Assembly: GCA_016946835.1 (NCBI GenBank)
Contig: JACVTC010000094.1
Coordinates: forward strand, 1-55,000
Reading direction: 5' to 3'
Source: Neocallimastix lanati (nom. inval.)
Taxonomy: Eukaryota; Neocallimastigomycota; Neocallimastigomycetes; Neocallimastigales; Neocallimastigaceae
Length of the DNA stretch: 55,000 nt
Part shown: one piece after another, positions 32,867 to 46,146 of the stretch
How the letters are laid out: every line of letters begins with the position of its first letter
How positions within the stretch are numbered: position 1 is the first letter of the stretch
Program-made: the position numbers and the translations under genes
Notes under the pieces: generated by a model
Databases searched by the model: none
What the model saw: only the letters and a program-made list of their open reading frames with translations
What the model was told of the DNA's origin: nothing

Positions 32867-33695
32867 ATGAACAACAGTTTAAAAAAGAGAGATAAAAAAT
32901 CTGAAGAAGATAATGATAATGGACATACGTCTAAAAAATTAAAACCATAGCAAATAATCAAGAAAATGGTTTATATGTTACTTTTTCTGAAATAAAAGAA
33001 TTAATAAAGAATTCAAATATGGAGAAATTAAAAAATATTTTTTGATTTCTCAAAATTTTATGATAATGAATTTATTAAATGGATACTTCATCTCAATAAA
33101 AATAAAACTTTTATTTCTATCTTTGATTTAGATAAAGAAATTTCCAAAGAAGAATATAAAATTCTATTAATTTTTGAAAACGATATTTTTTATATATAAA
33201 AGATAAGTATATAATCAAAGATGGGAATAAAAAATTTAATAAAATTTTTAGCAAAGCATGGAGAGGATATAAATAAAGTAAATTATAAGTATGGAGAAAG
33301 ACCTCTATTTTATGCCTGTGAAAGTGGAAATAAAAATTTAATAAAATTCTTATTGGAATATGGAGCAGATATAAACAAAGAAAATGTATATGGACAAATA
33401 CCATTATCCAAGGCATGTAAAAGTGGAAATAAAGATTTAGTAGAATATTTAGTAGAACATGGAGCAAAATATAAATAAAGAAGATAAAATTGGTGAAACG
33501 CCATTATTTTATGCATGTGAAAGAAAAAATAAAGATTTAGTTGTATATTTAGTAGAAAATGGTGCAGATATAATTAAAGAAAATAAATATGGTGAAAGAC
33601 CATTGTTTAAACCAAGCTATAACGGAAATAAAGATATAGTAGAATATTTAAAATATTTGATAGAACATGGAGTAGATAGAAATAAAAAAAAATAA
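32867..33695 (+). pseudogene. Ankyrin-repeat protein remnant
   Basis: From 33221 the plus strand encodes about five ankyrin repeats (ERPLFYACESGNKNLIKFLL..GADINKEN and relatives). A 1-nt change in an A run near 33468 breaks the frame: the first frame stops at 33478, and the repeats continue in another frame from 33459 to 33695. Upstream, an ATG at 32867 opens a short Lys/Asp-rich frame ending at 32949. Further fragments (FIKWILHLNKNKTFISI.., 33070-33180) look like the N-terminal part that precedes ankyrin repeats in such proteins, broken by stops. Ankyrin repeats bind other proteins; no function is assignable to this copy. It lies between two halves of a segmental duplication. Confidence 0.8.
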
Positions 33696-35401
33696 ACTTA
33701 AAAATTAATATAATAAAAAAGAAAGAATTATTTAAATTATAATATTTTTTTATTTTTTTTTTTATTTTTTTTTATTTTTGTCAAAAATAACAATTAAGAG
33801 TTACTCATAATATATAATAGAGATTGTTTATTAGTATAAAGTTAACGAGTTATCAAATATAGAAAGGGGTAAAACAGGATTTATATACATAAAGTATTAT
33901 GTGGCTTGATACTTATCTTATGATATAATAATATAAAAATGATAATTTAATAACATAAATTTTTGGTTCTTTTTATATTTTTAACAAAAAAAAAAATTTC
34001 TTTAAATATTGAAAAAAAGTTTCATATATAATATTATTATTTATTATTATTATTTTGTATTTATTTATTTTTTTTGTCGTTCTTAGAATTTATAATAATA
34101 AAACAACCAAATATTGTAAATAGTAATAAAAATAAAATTATAATTTTTATATTACTAAAATTTATATAAATGCTATTTACTATTTAAAAAAAAATCTAAA
34201 AAAAAAAAAAATATTAATTTTTATTTATCATAATTTTTTTTTTATTAATATTAGTATTTTTTTAATAAAATAGTATTAAAAAAATTTTTTAATACTTATA
34301 TATTGGAAAAAAATAAAAAAGAAAAAAAAAGTACTAAATATATTATATGTATTATAAATATTATGATTCATTTTTCTTTTTTACTTTTATTCTTATTAAA
34401 TGATTTAAATGTATCGATTTTATTATATATATATATTTATTTATTCAATTTTTTTAATTAAAATACAATTATAGTTTTATCCAAAACTATTAATAATGAA
34501 AATATATAATATTATAGTACCATATTATAATACAATTTTTTTTTCCTTTAATTTTTTTTAATTTTTCTACTGTTAATTATATAACTATTAATTCTTGGTA
34601 TAAGATTATTTTTATCTTGGTACTTAAAATTATATATAATTTATTTTAAAAAATTTAATGATAAAAATAAAATTAACTTTTAATTTTACTAAATGTTTGG
34701 ATAATAATAAAATTTATATATTTTTAAAATTGATATTAATAAGTAGATTTTGTTTCAATGTTTCTACCCTTTAAATGTATTTTACATTTATCATTATTGG
34801 AAAATAATAATATTGAAATTTATACACTTTTCAAAAATTATTTTTTTTTTTTGGATTCAAACATATTCAAATTATTATTCATTATACTTAATATATATAT
34901 TTTAATTATTATATTTATGTTTTTTATAATTATATATATATATATTTCTATTATTATATATATATTTTAATAATTATATGTATATATATATATATTTTTT
35001 AATTTGATACAAAAATATTTTCTTTAATACTATTATTAAAAACAATAAAATTTTATTAATTATATACATATATATCTCCCATAGAGTATACATAATTCTA
35101 ATTTTAATTGTGGTGTATAAAAATTATAAAAAATTATATAAAAACTTTAAAATATAGTTGATACTAAATTTAAAATTAAGTATTACAGTTTTTATATTTT
35201 ATTTTATTAAATTATATAAATTATATTTAAAATTTTATTTTTATTTTTTTTATATTACTAAACTGCTATTTTAGGAAACACAATTAAAATTAATAAATTT
35301 AAATAAAAAAAATAAAAAAAAAAAATATAAATTATTTTTACTTTTTATTAACATTTATTTTTTTTAATCCAATTTTTTATATATTTAAAAAAAAAAAAAA
35401 G
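33696..35401. other. AT-rich spacer, no gene seen
   Basis: Includes the second copy of the duplicated block (33985-34430) and the region upstream of the third GH45 gene. Frames found here are low-complexity Ile/Tyr runs. Confidence 0.5.
33985..34430. repeat. Segmental duplication, copy 2
   Basis: Direct, diverged repeat of 31811-32270, about 2.17 kb away. Confidence 0.8.
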
Positions 35402-36189
35402 ATGAAATTCGTTATTACTTCATGTATTGCCTTAGTAGCTGCTATTGCTAAAGTAAATGCTGACTGTTTTTCTACTAGACTTGGTTATCCATGTTGTAGT
35501 AGTTGGAATAAGCAAGTTGCATACACAGATAATGACGGAAATTGGGGTGTTGAAAATGGTAATTGGTGTGGTATAAGTAATCAACAAAGTGCAACAGGTG
35601 GTCAATGCACTGGTCAAAACCAAGGATATCAATGTTGTAATGGTTGTAAGGTAGAATATACCGATAATGATGGTAAATGGGGTATTGAAAATAATCAATG
35701 GTGTGGTATCAAAAATACCTGTAGTAGTAGTAATAATAACCAAAACCAAAATCAAAACCAAAATCAAAACCAAAACCAAGGTTCTTCTTCCTCTGGTGGT
35801 GGAAGTGCTCCATCCAACCCACCAAAAGGTAAAAAGGAAAAAATTAAAATAAAAAAAAATATATATATTTTGACTTATTTTTTTTTAAAAAAAATATATA
35901 TATATATATATAAATATTTTAATTATATGAAAAATTTAAATAAAATATAAAAACATAAAAAAAAGTATATTTAGAAATATAAAATTTTTATAACAATAAA
36001 ATAATATGAATTAATTGAATCGTAATATCACAATATAGAAAAAAAAAAAAAACTAAATAATATAAAATAGTATAATATAATATACAATATTAATAATTAC
36101 ATAATATAAAAATACATTAAACATAGTAATGAATTTATAATTATAAAAAAAAAAAAAAAAGAAAAAAGATAATTGATTTAAAAATAAAA

Positions 36190-36223
<34 letters not shown>

Positions 36224-36965
36224 AATAAAATTTATTTTATTTTTTTTTATTTTAAAATTTTTAAATTTTTTAAATATATAAATAAAAAAATATATTTTAG
36301 TTACTGGTGGACAAACTGGTAAGACAACTCGTTACTGGGATTGTTGTCTTGCTTCTTGTTCATGGAGTGAAAATACCAATGCTAAACATCCAGTTAATGC
36401 TTGTCAAAAGGATGGTAAGACCGTTATTAATAACTTCAGTTATTTAATTGGTAGTGCTTGTTCTGGTGGTAGTGGTTACATGTGTAGTAATAATCAACCA
36501 TGGGCTATTAACGACAACGTTTCCTATGGTTTCGTTGCTGCTGGTTTCAGTAGTGGTAGTCAAAAGGATTGGTGTTGTACTTGTCAAAGACTTGAATTCA
36601 CTTCTGGTCCAATTGCTGGTAAACAAATGGTTGTCCAAATTACTAACACTGGTGGTGATCTTTCTAATAATCACTTTGATATTCAAATGCCAGGTGGTGG
36701 TGTTGGTATCTTCAATGGTTGTTCTTCTCAATTTGGTGCTCCAAATGATGGTTGGGGAGAACGTTATGGTGGTGTCAAGTCAGCTGCTGACTGTAGCCAA
36801 CTTCCAACTGAATTACAAGAAGGTTGTAAATGGAGATTTAACTGGTTCAAAAATGCTGATAATCCATCCGTTACTTTTGAACGTGTTCAATGTCCAAAAG
36901 AACTTACTGATATTACTGGTTGTGTTCCAGCTGATGATGCCAGTGCTAAAAAACTCCCATGGTAA
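35402..36965 (+). CDS. Cellulosomal GH45 endoglucanase with two dockerins (third copy)
   Basis: Exon 1 is 35402-35828, the intron 35829-36300 (GTAAAA...TTTTAG, 472 bp), and exon 2 is 36301-36965, giving 363 residues. Signal peptide 1-20 (VNA-DC). Two dockerins (about 22-58 and 69-103) with CC, DNDG and WCGI. An Asn-Gln repeat and Gly/Ser linker (about 108-138) takes the place of the Ser-Gln-Pro linker of the second copy. The GH45 domain (143-363) has Asp156 in RYWDCC and Asp269 in [10 protein letters not shown], with all Cys positions kept. It is nearly identical to the second copy in the catalytic domain but differs in linker and intron. The intron interrupts the same codon (phase 1 after PPK) in all three genes. 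A secreted endoglucanase for the fungal cellulosome. Intact. Confidence 0.95.
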
Positions 36966-37699
36966 AATTAATTGATAGAAAAAAAAATTTTTTTTTATTA
37001 ATAATGTTTATAAAGTTGGATTTTTACTAAAAAAGCAAACCATTAATATCTGTATAAATTAATAAAAAAAAATACATAAAATGTATAATTTTTAAATTTT
37101 TGATAGTAATATTCTAATTTTTCTAAAAAAAAAAAAAAAAAAAGAAAAAAAAATTAAATAAAATAAAATAAATTATAATTAATAAATTAAAAATAAAAAG
37201 ATTTAATAATGTTATTGTTATATTTTTGAATCTATAAAAATTAAATATATTATGTGTTTTTTAATTTTTTTTTAAAAAAAAAAAAGGAAAGCTTGGTTAA
37301 TTAATATTAATTTGAATAATAAAGTAAAAGATTTCCTAATATATTTTAAATTATTAGATTTTTGATGGTATAAATATTATTATTATTATTATTATTATTA
37401 TATCATTATAATTGTAAAATAATAATAAAATATATCCTACAAAATCATATTAATACATTAATAATACATAATATATAGGTATTTCCAAATTAATAATTAA
37501 ATTTTAAATTCATTAATTTTCATTAAACACTATTTATTAGTATTTTTTCATATTAATAATATAATTATTATAACTTCTCATTAATAAAGGTTACTAATAA
37601 TGTAGTGAATAGGTCAATTGGTGAAAATCATGTTAATATTAATAATTTTCTGAATAATGAGTGTGTAAATAGATATGTAACATGGTAATCGATTATATA
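36966..37699. other. AT-rich spacer, no gene seen
   Basis: 3' flank of the third GH45 gene, with a short ATT microsatellite near 37376-37401. Confidence 0.5.
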
Positions 37700-38016
37700 A
37701 GTTCCTTATTGGTGGTGAAAATACATTAAGACAGGCTAGCAGGGCCAATGCCTCAGAAGGAGAAGATCATAATTTCTTTCAGATAGTCAATTCAAACCCT
37801 AATCCATAAGGAGGTGAGGTTCGTTGCATATGAACTTTTTTCTGAATTTATTTATACACTTATTTTTGATTATTACTTTTTATTTCACGTTACTATTTCT
37901 TTATTATTATGTTCCTATTGGACAAATAATATTTATTTATTTTATTAATTCTGTAATTTTTTTATTTTTTATTATAATTAAAATGTCTAAAAAAAAAAAA
38001 AAAAAAAAAAAACTCA
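37700..38016 (+). mobile_element. LINE 3' end with A-rich tail (copy 3)
   Basis: The segment GACAGGCTAGCAGGGCCAAT and the roughly 250 bp after it match the reverse complement of 46960-47150, the 3' end of the LINE fragment at 46885-48110. It finishes in AAATGTC followed by an A run (37985-38011), as expected for a LINE 3' end. The short plus-strand frame at 37824-38021 is not a gene. Confidence 0.75.
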
Positions 38017-38215
38017 GATAGTCAATTCAAACTCTAATCTGGAATAAGAATTCTCTTTAAATAGAAATCTTATATTCTTGGAAGTGAGATTGGTTGCATA
38101 TAAACCTTTTTTCTGAATTTATTTATTCATTTTATTTTGAATATAACTTTAATTCAAATTACTATTTAAAATATTATGTTCTAATTGGACCTATAATATT
38201 CATTTTTATAAATAT
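38014..38215 (+). mobile_element. Second, 5'-truncated LINE 3' end in tandem
   Basis: Directly after the A run, CAGATAGTCAATTCAAAC starts again and the LINE 3' end repeats with changes (to about 38215). Two tails lie head to tail. Confidence 0.7.
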
Positions 38216-38966
38216 CATGAATAATATTTGAAAATTATTTCTTTCAAAAATAAGGGTATGTTCCATATTTTTCATGATATCTAATTTTTTTACAAGTAGC
38301 TTCAACTACTTTAAATAATTTTCAGCTATTTTATAATTGTTTTGATAATCTTGGTCACCATGTATATTTAACAATACAAAATTTAATTAATTATTACCAT
38401 AAATATAAATCCCTGGCTTTGAATCATTGACATTTATCATCATGCCTTAATATATATTACCACTAGGAATACTTTAATTAATTAATCGTCCCACTGTTCT
38501 AATTGTTTCGAATTAAGAAAATAAACTAATTATGGACAATACAATACCTATTAGTACATTTTTTATTACTTTAGTTGCCTTCATTTTATTTTATCATTTA
38601 ATATATAGTTTAATTATTCAGTTTATTAACAAGAATTCATATATTAAACTTTATTTCTAACATTTTAATATAAAAAAAAAAAAGAAGAATTAAAAAAAAA
38701 AAAAATTTCTTTTTTTAAAGCATTTCTTAAATAAAAAATTTTCATAAATTTTATATATTTTATTAAATTTTTAGAGAATTCATTAACATATTAATACATG
38801 AATATTTTTTTAATATATTTATATATTTAATATAAATATATATAAATAAATATTTTATTTAATATTCTTTTTATTAAATTCTTTTTATTAAATTATTTTT
38901 AATGATATTATTATTTATGATATTATAATAATAATTTTATTTTTATTCAGTATTGTGAATATTATT
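38216..38966. other. Spacer with a weak coding-like remnant
   Basis: On the minus strand 38250-38410 reads through with only two stops (fragments LNIHGDQDYQNNYKIAENYL and LKLLVKKLDIMKNMEHTLI). This could be a decayed part of a transposable element, but I do not recognise it. The rest is simple AT sequence. Confidence 0.35.
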
Positions 38967-41900
38967 TTATAAATTTTCTTCATTATTAGAAATTCTTATT
39001 GAAATCCTTCTTTCTGTAGAAATATTATATATTCTTAGTATTTTCGGCATTATGAAAATTACACTTATAATCAGTAATATTACAATAATTAATAGTAATA
39101 TATAAATATATATATATTTACTATCATTATTATCATAGTTGATGGATATAATATATAGTATTACCTTTTTTTAATATAAATTTATATATTTAATAATTTT
39201 GTTATTTAATATTAAAATATTAATACTTTTAAATGTATTCTTATATAATACATTAAAATATTATATATAATGAAATATATAAATTAATTATTGATATATT
39301 TACTACAAATATAGATAAAATAGAAGTATGCAATAGTTTTTTAGACTAAAAATGTTAAAAAAAAAAATATCCATATATATATTAGTTTTATTATAATAAA
39401 ATTATTTTTACAAAGAAATCCTAATTTATATAATTACTTCATTAAATTCATCCGGAACTTTATAAATATTAAACATATATGTAGATAAAATATAAAATAA
39501 AAAAAATAGCAAATATATATATATATTAATATTTATAATATTAACATAAATATTAATTTGAAAATAAAAAAAAAAAAATTAATTTTTTTGTAATATTAAC
39601 TTAATCTTCCACGATAAGATAAAATAATCGAAAGTATTAATAATATAAAATTAGTTCCAAATATTAACATTAAAATATTTTCATTTCCAAATGAGCATGA
39701 TTTAGATTCATAAAACCCAACATTCTCAAGATAATTGAATGATATATCAATTCCATTATTATCAATTGTCCAATATATTAATAAAATAATTTGAAAAAAA
39801 AGTAGAAAATAATATTTAATAAAATTTTTATTAGCATAATTTGTTTCTGTTAATCCTTTGTTATTAAAAACAGAATAAATGTATTCTGACTTTATTGAAG
39901 AGGAAATTATAAATATGGCAATCTTCAATAGTTATCAATTTAAAAAAAAAATAAATAATTAAAAATAAAAAAAAAAATACAAACAAAAATATTAATAAAA
40001 ATAAATATTTATTTATCATTAGTATTCATATTTATTAATATATATTTATCATGTAAAATTATAATTATTATATATTTATATATATATATATTTATATATA
40101 ATTTCTTACACCTATAGTCGTTGCCCAAATTTTTAAAATACATTTCAATTTTGTTAATTTACCAATCCAAAGAAGCACTGTACTATTTAATAAAATTATT
40201 GATAGTATTAATAAAAATAAAAAGTATCTACCAGAAATAATTATAACATTATTACTGTAATGACTATGTTGAATAAAGAATTAAATTTTTAATTAAAAAA
40301 AAATATACATATAAATATATAAGAATAAAAATTTTATTATATATATTATTGGAAATAATTAAAATATTTATATTGATTTGATAAATTATTTTAATATTAA
40401 ATATTACAACAATAATATAGATAGAAAAATCATATTAATAAAGGAAGATATTGTTGAAAATATAATTAAAATATATCCTTTATTATTTGAATAAGGTATA
40501 TAATTGCAATTAATATATCTTGGAATTTCATCATCATCTTTAGTTTTGCAATTTAAATATTTTATAGACATGGTTAGATTGTTACTAAAGCATTCAGTAA
40601 ATGAAAACTTTATATTATTATTATTCTGACAATATGGAATTAATGCATTATCAATTATATCACAACATTCATTAACTATTTGTTCAAAGGAACCTTCATT
40701 TGTTGTATTATGTTTATAATAAAGATGTGCAAACAAAAGAGATATTGGTGATTTTGAAATAACATTATCCATTTCATAACTTTTATTTATAAAAAAAAAA
40801 TTCAACAAAAATAATGGATATAAAATATATTTATGAAAAAAATAATAAATTATTTTTTATGAATTTATTTAATTTTCATATAAATTTATATACTTAAATT
40901 ATATATATTTACAAATTAGAGTATGGAAACTACAATTAATCAAATGGTTTATTTTTTGTTTTATAATTATTTTAAATATAATAAAAAATTAATTTAAAAT
41001 TAATAATTTTTATTAATATAAATTTTTATTTTTATTTTTATTTTTTTGAATATTATTTCTTATTTTACTTGAATAGGTTTTGATTTTTGTAATGATTCAT
41101 CATATATAGAACATATCATTTCAATTGTTTGATCTAAATTTATATTAATATCTATTGTAGATTTTAAAGAAACTGTTCTATTATTACTAAGTGGGATGAC
41201 AAGTTTATAGTCATTTTGATAAGTAATAGTATTTTCTTCAAAATTAGCCTGTTTGTCGCATATAAAATCTTTATTAACAAAAATATTACCAAATATAGAC
41301 GAATTTGAAGTATCAACATTAACTGAAATTCCTCTCTTTGATCCAATATTTTTATGGGTCAAATAAATAATATTAGTTTTATTATTGTTTATATAATAAT
41401 ATGGATAAATTCCATCAGACTGTATTAATGAGCTACAATTATTTTTCTTAAATGTTTCATAGTTTTTTATACATCTATAATAATATTACCATTGATTTTT
41501 AATTAATTATTAATTTAAAATTAATATTCCATTATATTTAATAAATAAAAGATTAATTAAATATTTTAATGTTTTTTTTTGGCTTTTTTTTTTTATATGT
41601 ATAATGAATAAATATTACTTTTTTCCGTAAATATTTTCTATAGGCTATAAATATTTTTTTAAAAAAAAATAATATAAATATATATATATTCAATATTTAA
41701 AAAGTTAATAAAAAAATTGAAATATTTTTATTAAATTATTAAATGATCAGCTTACAGATTTAGAGATATTTAATTCTGTATAAAAAGGATATTTTTCATT
41801 AATTAAAACTTCAATAAATTCAAAAGCTTCATCTGGAAATCTTGATTTTTTTGTAATAATAATTCCTATTAAATAATTTGATAAATAGAAAATTAAATAA

Positions 41901-42725
41901 GCATTTTAGAATATGATACTTATAATAATATTATAATACATTAATGGAATTCTTAAATATTTATCAACACAAAATACCTGTTCCTAAAAGTACTTTTTAA
42001 AAAAAAATACAAGCATTGATAATATATATATAATAATAAATAAATATATATATATATATAAAGAATAAAAATTAATGAATTAAAATATATTTTATAAAAT
42101 CTAATAGAATAATAAATATGGAATAACATATTACTTGAAGTTGATCCCGGAACATACTGTTATTAAAAAATATTAATAATAAAAATAAATAACATTTATA
42201 AATATTAATAATACATTATTTAATATATTTAATATTATATATATATATATATATAAAGAAAAAATTATTTATTATATATTTATTAAAAAGTATAATAATA
42301 ATTATTTTTTTTTATAAATTACTGCATATTTCATTTCAGGATAATGTTTCTTTTATTATAATAATACAATAAATATAAATAATTAGAAAAAAAATATAAA
42401 AAATTAATATTTTCTCTTATTATTATCATTAATTTTATTCATTTTTTTAATAAATATGAAAATTTTATTATAATATTATATAAATCAATTTTCTACCGTC
42501 TCAAATAATGTGTTATAAAACATTCCATTTACTTGAGGTACATTTGAAACATAATTTTTATCATATGTTATAATTGGTTGTTTATCAACAGATTCAGGAT
42601 ATGGAGACTTTTGCCATTCTTCAACTTCTGTCTTATTTAACCACATTTCAATCTTTTTATTATATACACAAATTAATTTATATAATAAAAAAATTTTTAT
42701 TTGTAAATTAATAAATTACTATTAC

Positions 42726-42800
<75 letters not shown>

Positions 42801-44182
42801 GTAATAATAATAATATGAAAAATATTAATAATATTTTTTTTTTAAATTATACTTCTTATTTAATATTTAATTAAAAAATTATTTTAATATTTATTACATA
42901 GTGGTTTTCTGTTAAATTTTTTAATATTGATAATTTTTCTATTGCGAATGGTTTTCTTAAACCGCATTTTTTAATATTACTTTTAACATCTTCCGTTATA
43001 AAAGGAATATTTAAAGAATGACATAGTGTAGAAAAAAAATTTAAGTCTTATATTTCATATATTAATATAAAATATTAAGCAGATATTATAATTATATATT
43101 AAAAAAAATAAATATATATACATTTATAAGAATTTTTGTTCGTTTAAAAATTATAATACATAAGATGAAAATATACCTTCATTATAATTATTTAATATCT
43201 GTAATCCTGGTTTTTTTGTACATTTAGTAATCATTTCTGCATATTCAAAAGCTTTTTTCCATGTCCACTAATTTTATTATAATATAATATAAAACAAAGT
43301 ATATATAAATATTAAAAACAAGTTTAAATTAAAGTTTAAAATATATATGATATATATATTTACTCTTTTATTTTTTATTTATAAATACATACTGTTTCTT
43401 TATAGTTTGTTCCCCTTGAAAAAAAAAATATCATAATTTTTGATATTAATTAACAATTTTTTAAATATATATAGAGTTTTATAATAAAATAATAAAACAT
43501 TGCTTTTTTTTTAATTTTATTTAAACATACCAATAATTACTTAATGGCTAAATTTTTTTATATTTATATAAACAAAAAAAATTATTATTATATTAATATT
43601 TTGAATTTCAATATTAATTATAATTTATAATATGTATAATATTTTTAATGATTATTTCTCTTAAAAAATTGATACTATATAAAAAATAAAATGAATTAAT
43701 AGATGATGTACTGGAGGATAATGAAGATCATATCCTTTGCTTTTACATTCATTAAATGTTGTTAAATTAAATTGAAATATTCTAAAATCCTCTGATATTG
43801 GTACAGCTAACCAATTATTATCAATTCGATCTTAATAGTTCAAAAAAAAAAAAAAATTAAATAGTTATATAATAGTATTATAAAAAAAATTAACTTAATA
43901 TATATATTATTTTTTATTATTTATTTTATTATTAAACTAAAACCAACATTCATAATATGAATATTTATTCAGTAAACTTTCGAAAGATTTCCCATACTTT
44001 TTATTATATTTTCTGAAATATTTATTTAAATTTAAAGTATCATCATTAAAATATCTATATGTTACCTTTTATATAAAATGTATAAAAATAATAATAGTAA
44101 TAATATTTAATACAAATTAATAAATTAATTTAAAAATAACATATAATATTTAAATATAAAATTTTCTAAAATTATATATATA

Positions 44183-44216
<34 letters not shown>

Positions 44217-45165
44217 ATTTTTGTAATATTATACTTGTGAAGTATTTAGAATAATTAAATCGGGACATGGTAATGTCTCGTTTTTACATATATCTGCTCT
44301 TCCATTGTTATACCTATTTTATATATAAAAAATGATAAAAATAAAATTATTTTTTAAACCAATTAAAAAAAATATATATATATATATATAATATTATAAA
44401 TTATATATATACCATCCAACGGAATCAAATCTCATACAAAATGTATTTCCATTTTTCTTTTGTTCAATATACCATACTGGAAATGCATTTAAATAAATAG
44501 ATGTGGCAATAAAAATTTCATAGGTTGCTATATTCCAAAATATCATTGTTTTTTTTTCATTATCATTTTTATCAATATCATTTTCATGACATATTATGGC
44601 GTACTGAACATTAGGTCTATAAAAAAAAGTAAGAATGAAAATACATAAAATAATATTATATTTTAAATTTTATCATTGAAAAAAAATAGATATTAATAAA
44701 ATTTTTATACTATTATAAATTTAAATTTTTTATTTTATTTATTTTATTCTATTCTATTCAATCTGTTCATTAATTATATTCATATTCTACTTTATATTTT
44801 TTATTTTATTTTATTTTATTTTATTTTATTAATGCTTGTACTTATTTATATTTCACACAATTATTTTACTTTATTTTATATTATTATATCTATTTAAATT
44901 CTAAATAAAGTAATATATTTATATATAAAATAAATAAAAATTTGGTTTCGTACAAAAAGGCTAATTTATAGTCACTATATTCCTTAAAAAGGTGATTTTG
45001 AAAATCATAATTTAAATGGTATCTAGTTGCTTTATTATTCTTATCATAGGTATCAAGTGTATACTTTGTTAATTCATTATAATCGATTGATGATGTTTCA
45101 TTTATTTGACATAAACAACTTCGAAATATAAAAAACATATATAAATGAAATATAAATTTTTTCAT
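38967..45165 (-). CDS. Class C GPCR-like receptor with solute-binding-protein-like ectodomain, 23 exons
   Basis: Exons in coding order: 45165-44954, 44616-44413, 44313-44235, 44065-43948, 43830-43712, 43547-43531, 43414-43393, 43267-43177, 43046-42898, 42652-42497, 42349-42323, 42156-42135, 41992-41978, 41865-41756, 41644-41619, 41474-41069, 40929-40913, 40779-40408, 40254-40110, 39922-39601, 39457-39438, 39345-39307, 39164-38967. Every intron is GT-AG (92-337 bp) and all phases agree, giving 2886 nt and 961 residues. Residues 1-19 form a signal peptide. About 60-455 resemble extracellular solute-binding (type II periplasmic-binding) proteins: WKKAFEYAEMI, VNGMFYNTLF, YVPGSTS, FPDEAFEFI. A Cys-rich stalk follows, then seven membrane segments (about 700-945) with the class C pattern, including CILKIW at segment 3, a Cys in loop 2, RLIPDEFNE before segment 6 and MPKILRIYN after segment 7. 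Likely a plasma-membrane sensor; ligand unknown. Short exons are less certain than long ones. Confidence 0.82.
42721..42799. repeat. (ATT)n microsatellite inside intron 9 of the receptor gene
   Basis: About 24 ATT units between the exons at 42898 and 42652. Confidence 0.9.
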
Positions 45166-45222
45166 TTTAATTTTTTTTTATTATTTATTTAATATATAAT
45201 ATTTATTACGTAATTAAATATG

Positions 45223-45270
<48 letters not shown>

Positions 45271-45749
45271 ATACTACTGAAATTCTTTAATAAATAAAAC
45301 TAACACTTATTTTAAAAATTTAAAAAACAAGAATTCTATTTAATAATAATAAATAATATATTTTTATTTTAAAATATAAATTATTTTTATTTTAAAATAT
45401 AAATAAGGTTGGTATATAATTTTTATAATAATAAAAAAAATTTATTATTTCATATAATAAATTGATTCATTAATTCATATTCTTTTTACTTTCTCTTCTC
45501 TATATAACTATATATATTAATTATTTTCAATAATAATACTAAAATTTTAAAAAAAAATTGACAAAATTACTATAACAATTATATCCTTCATATCATTCAT
45601 ATAATTGATCTTTTTAATAATAGTTAAGTCATAGCAACAAAAAAAAAAAAAATAAAATAAAATTTTTAATCTTCAGAAGGTTATTAAAATATATATTGAA
45701 ATTAATATAAATTAATATAAGATGATTAATTCCTTTTTAAATTTTATAG

Positions 45750-45786
<37 letters not shown>

Positions 45787-45823
45787 ACTATAAAACTTAG
45801 ATATAATATATTATCATATATAT

Positions 45824-46040
45824 CATAAATATTTAAAGTTTATATATATATATATTTCTTTTTTTTCTTTAAAGAAATTTTTCCTATTTTTTTAAATGAT
45901 ACTTTAATTTATAATCAAAATAAATATTTTTAGAAATAAAAAATTTATATATATTGACTTAATTCTTTTTAAAAGAAATATTTATTTGATACATTATTTA
46001 ATTGGTTTTAATTATTAAAAATACAAATAGGAAATAATAT
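45824..46040. repeat. Diverged direct repeat, unit 1
   Basis: Starts at ATCATAAATATTTAAAGTTT and ends at ACAAATAGGAAATAAT. It matches 46147-46355 with indels. Confidence 0.75.
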
Positions 46041-46146
46041 TCATTACGCATATTTGATTATATTAAAAAAAATGTTAAGTATTAATACTTTTAAAAAAAA
46101 TTTTACAATTCTATTTTTATAGATATAACATAATATGTTGTATTTA

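Noticed and set aside
32530-32961. Poly-Ile frames in both strands
   Set aside because: Products of the ATT and AAT microsatellites.
34758-34970. Plus-strand 70-residue hydrophobic frame
   Set aside because: Ile/Tyr/Phe runs from AT simple sequence, without neighbours or conserved features.
37824-38021. 65-residue plus-strand frame
   Set aside because: It lies inside the LINE 3' tail and ends in its A run.
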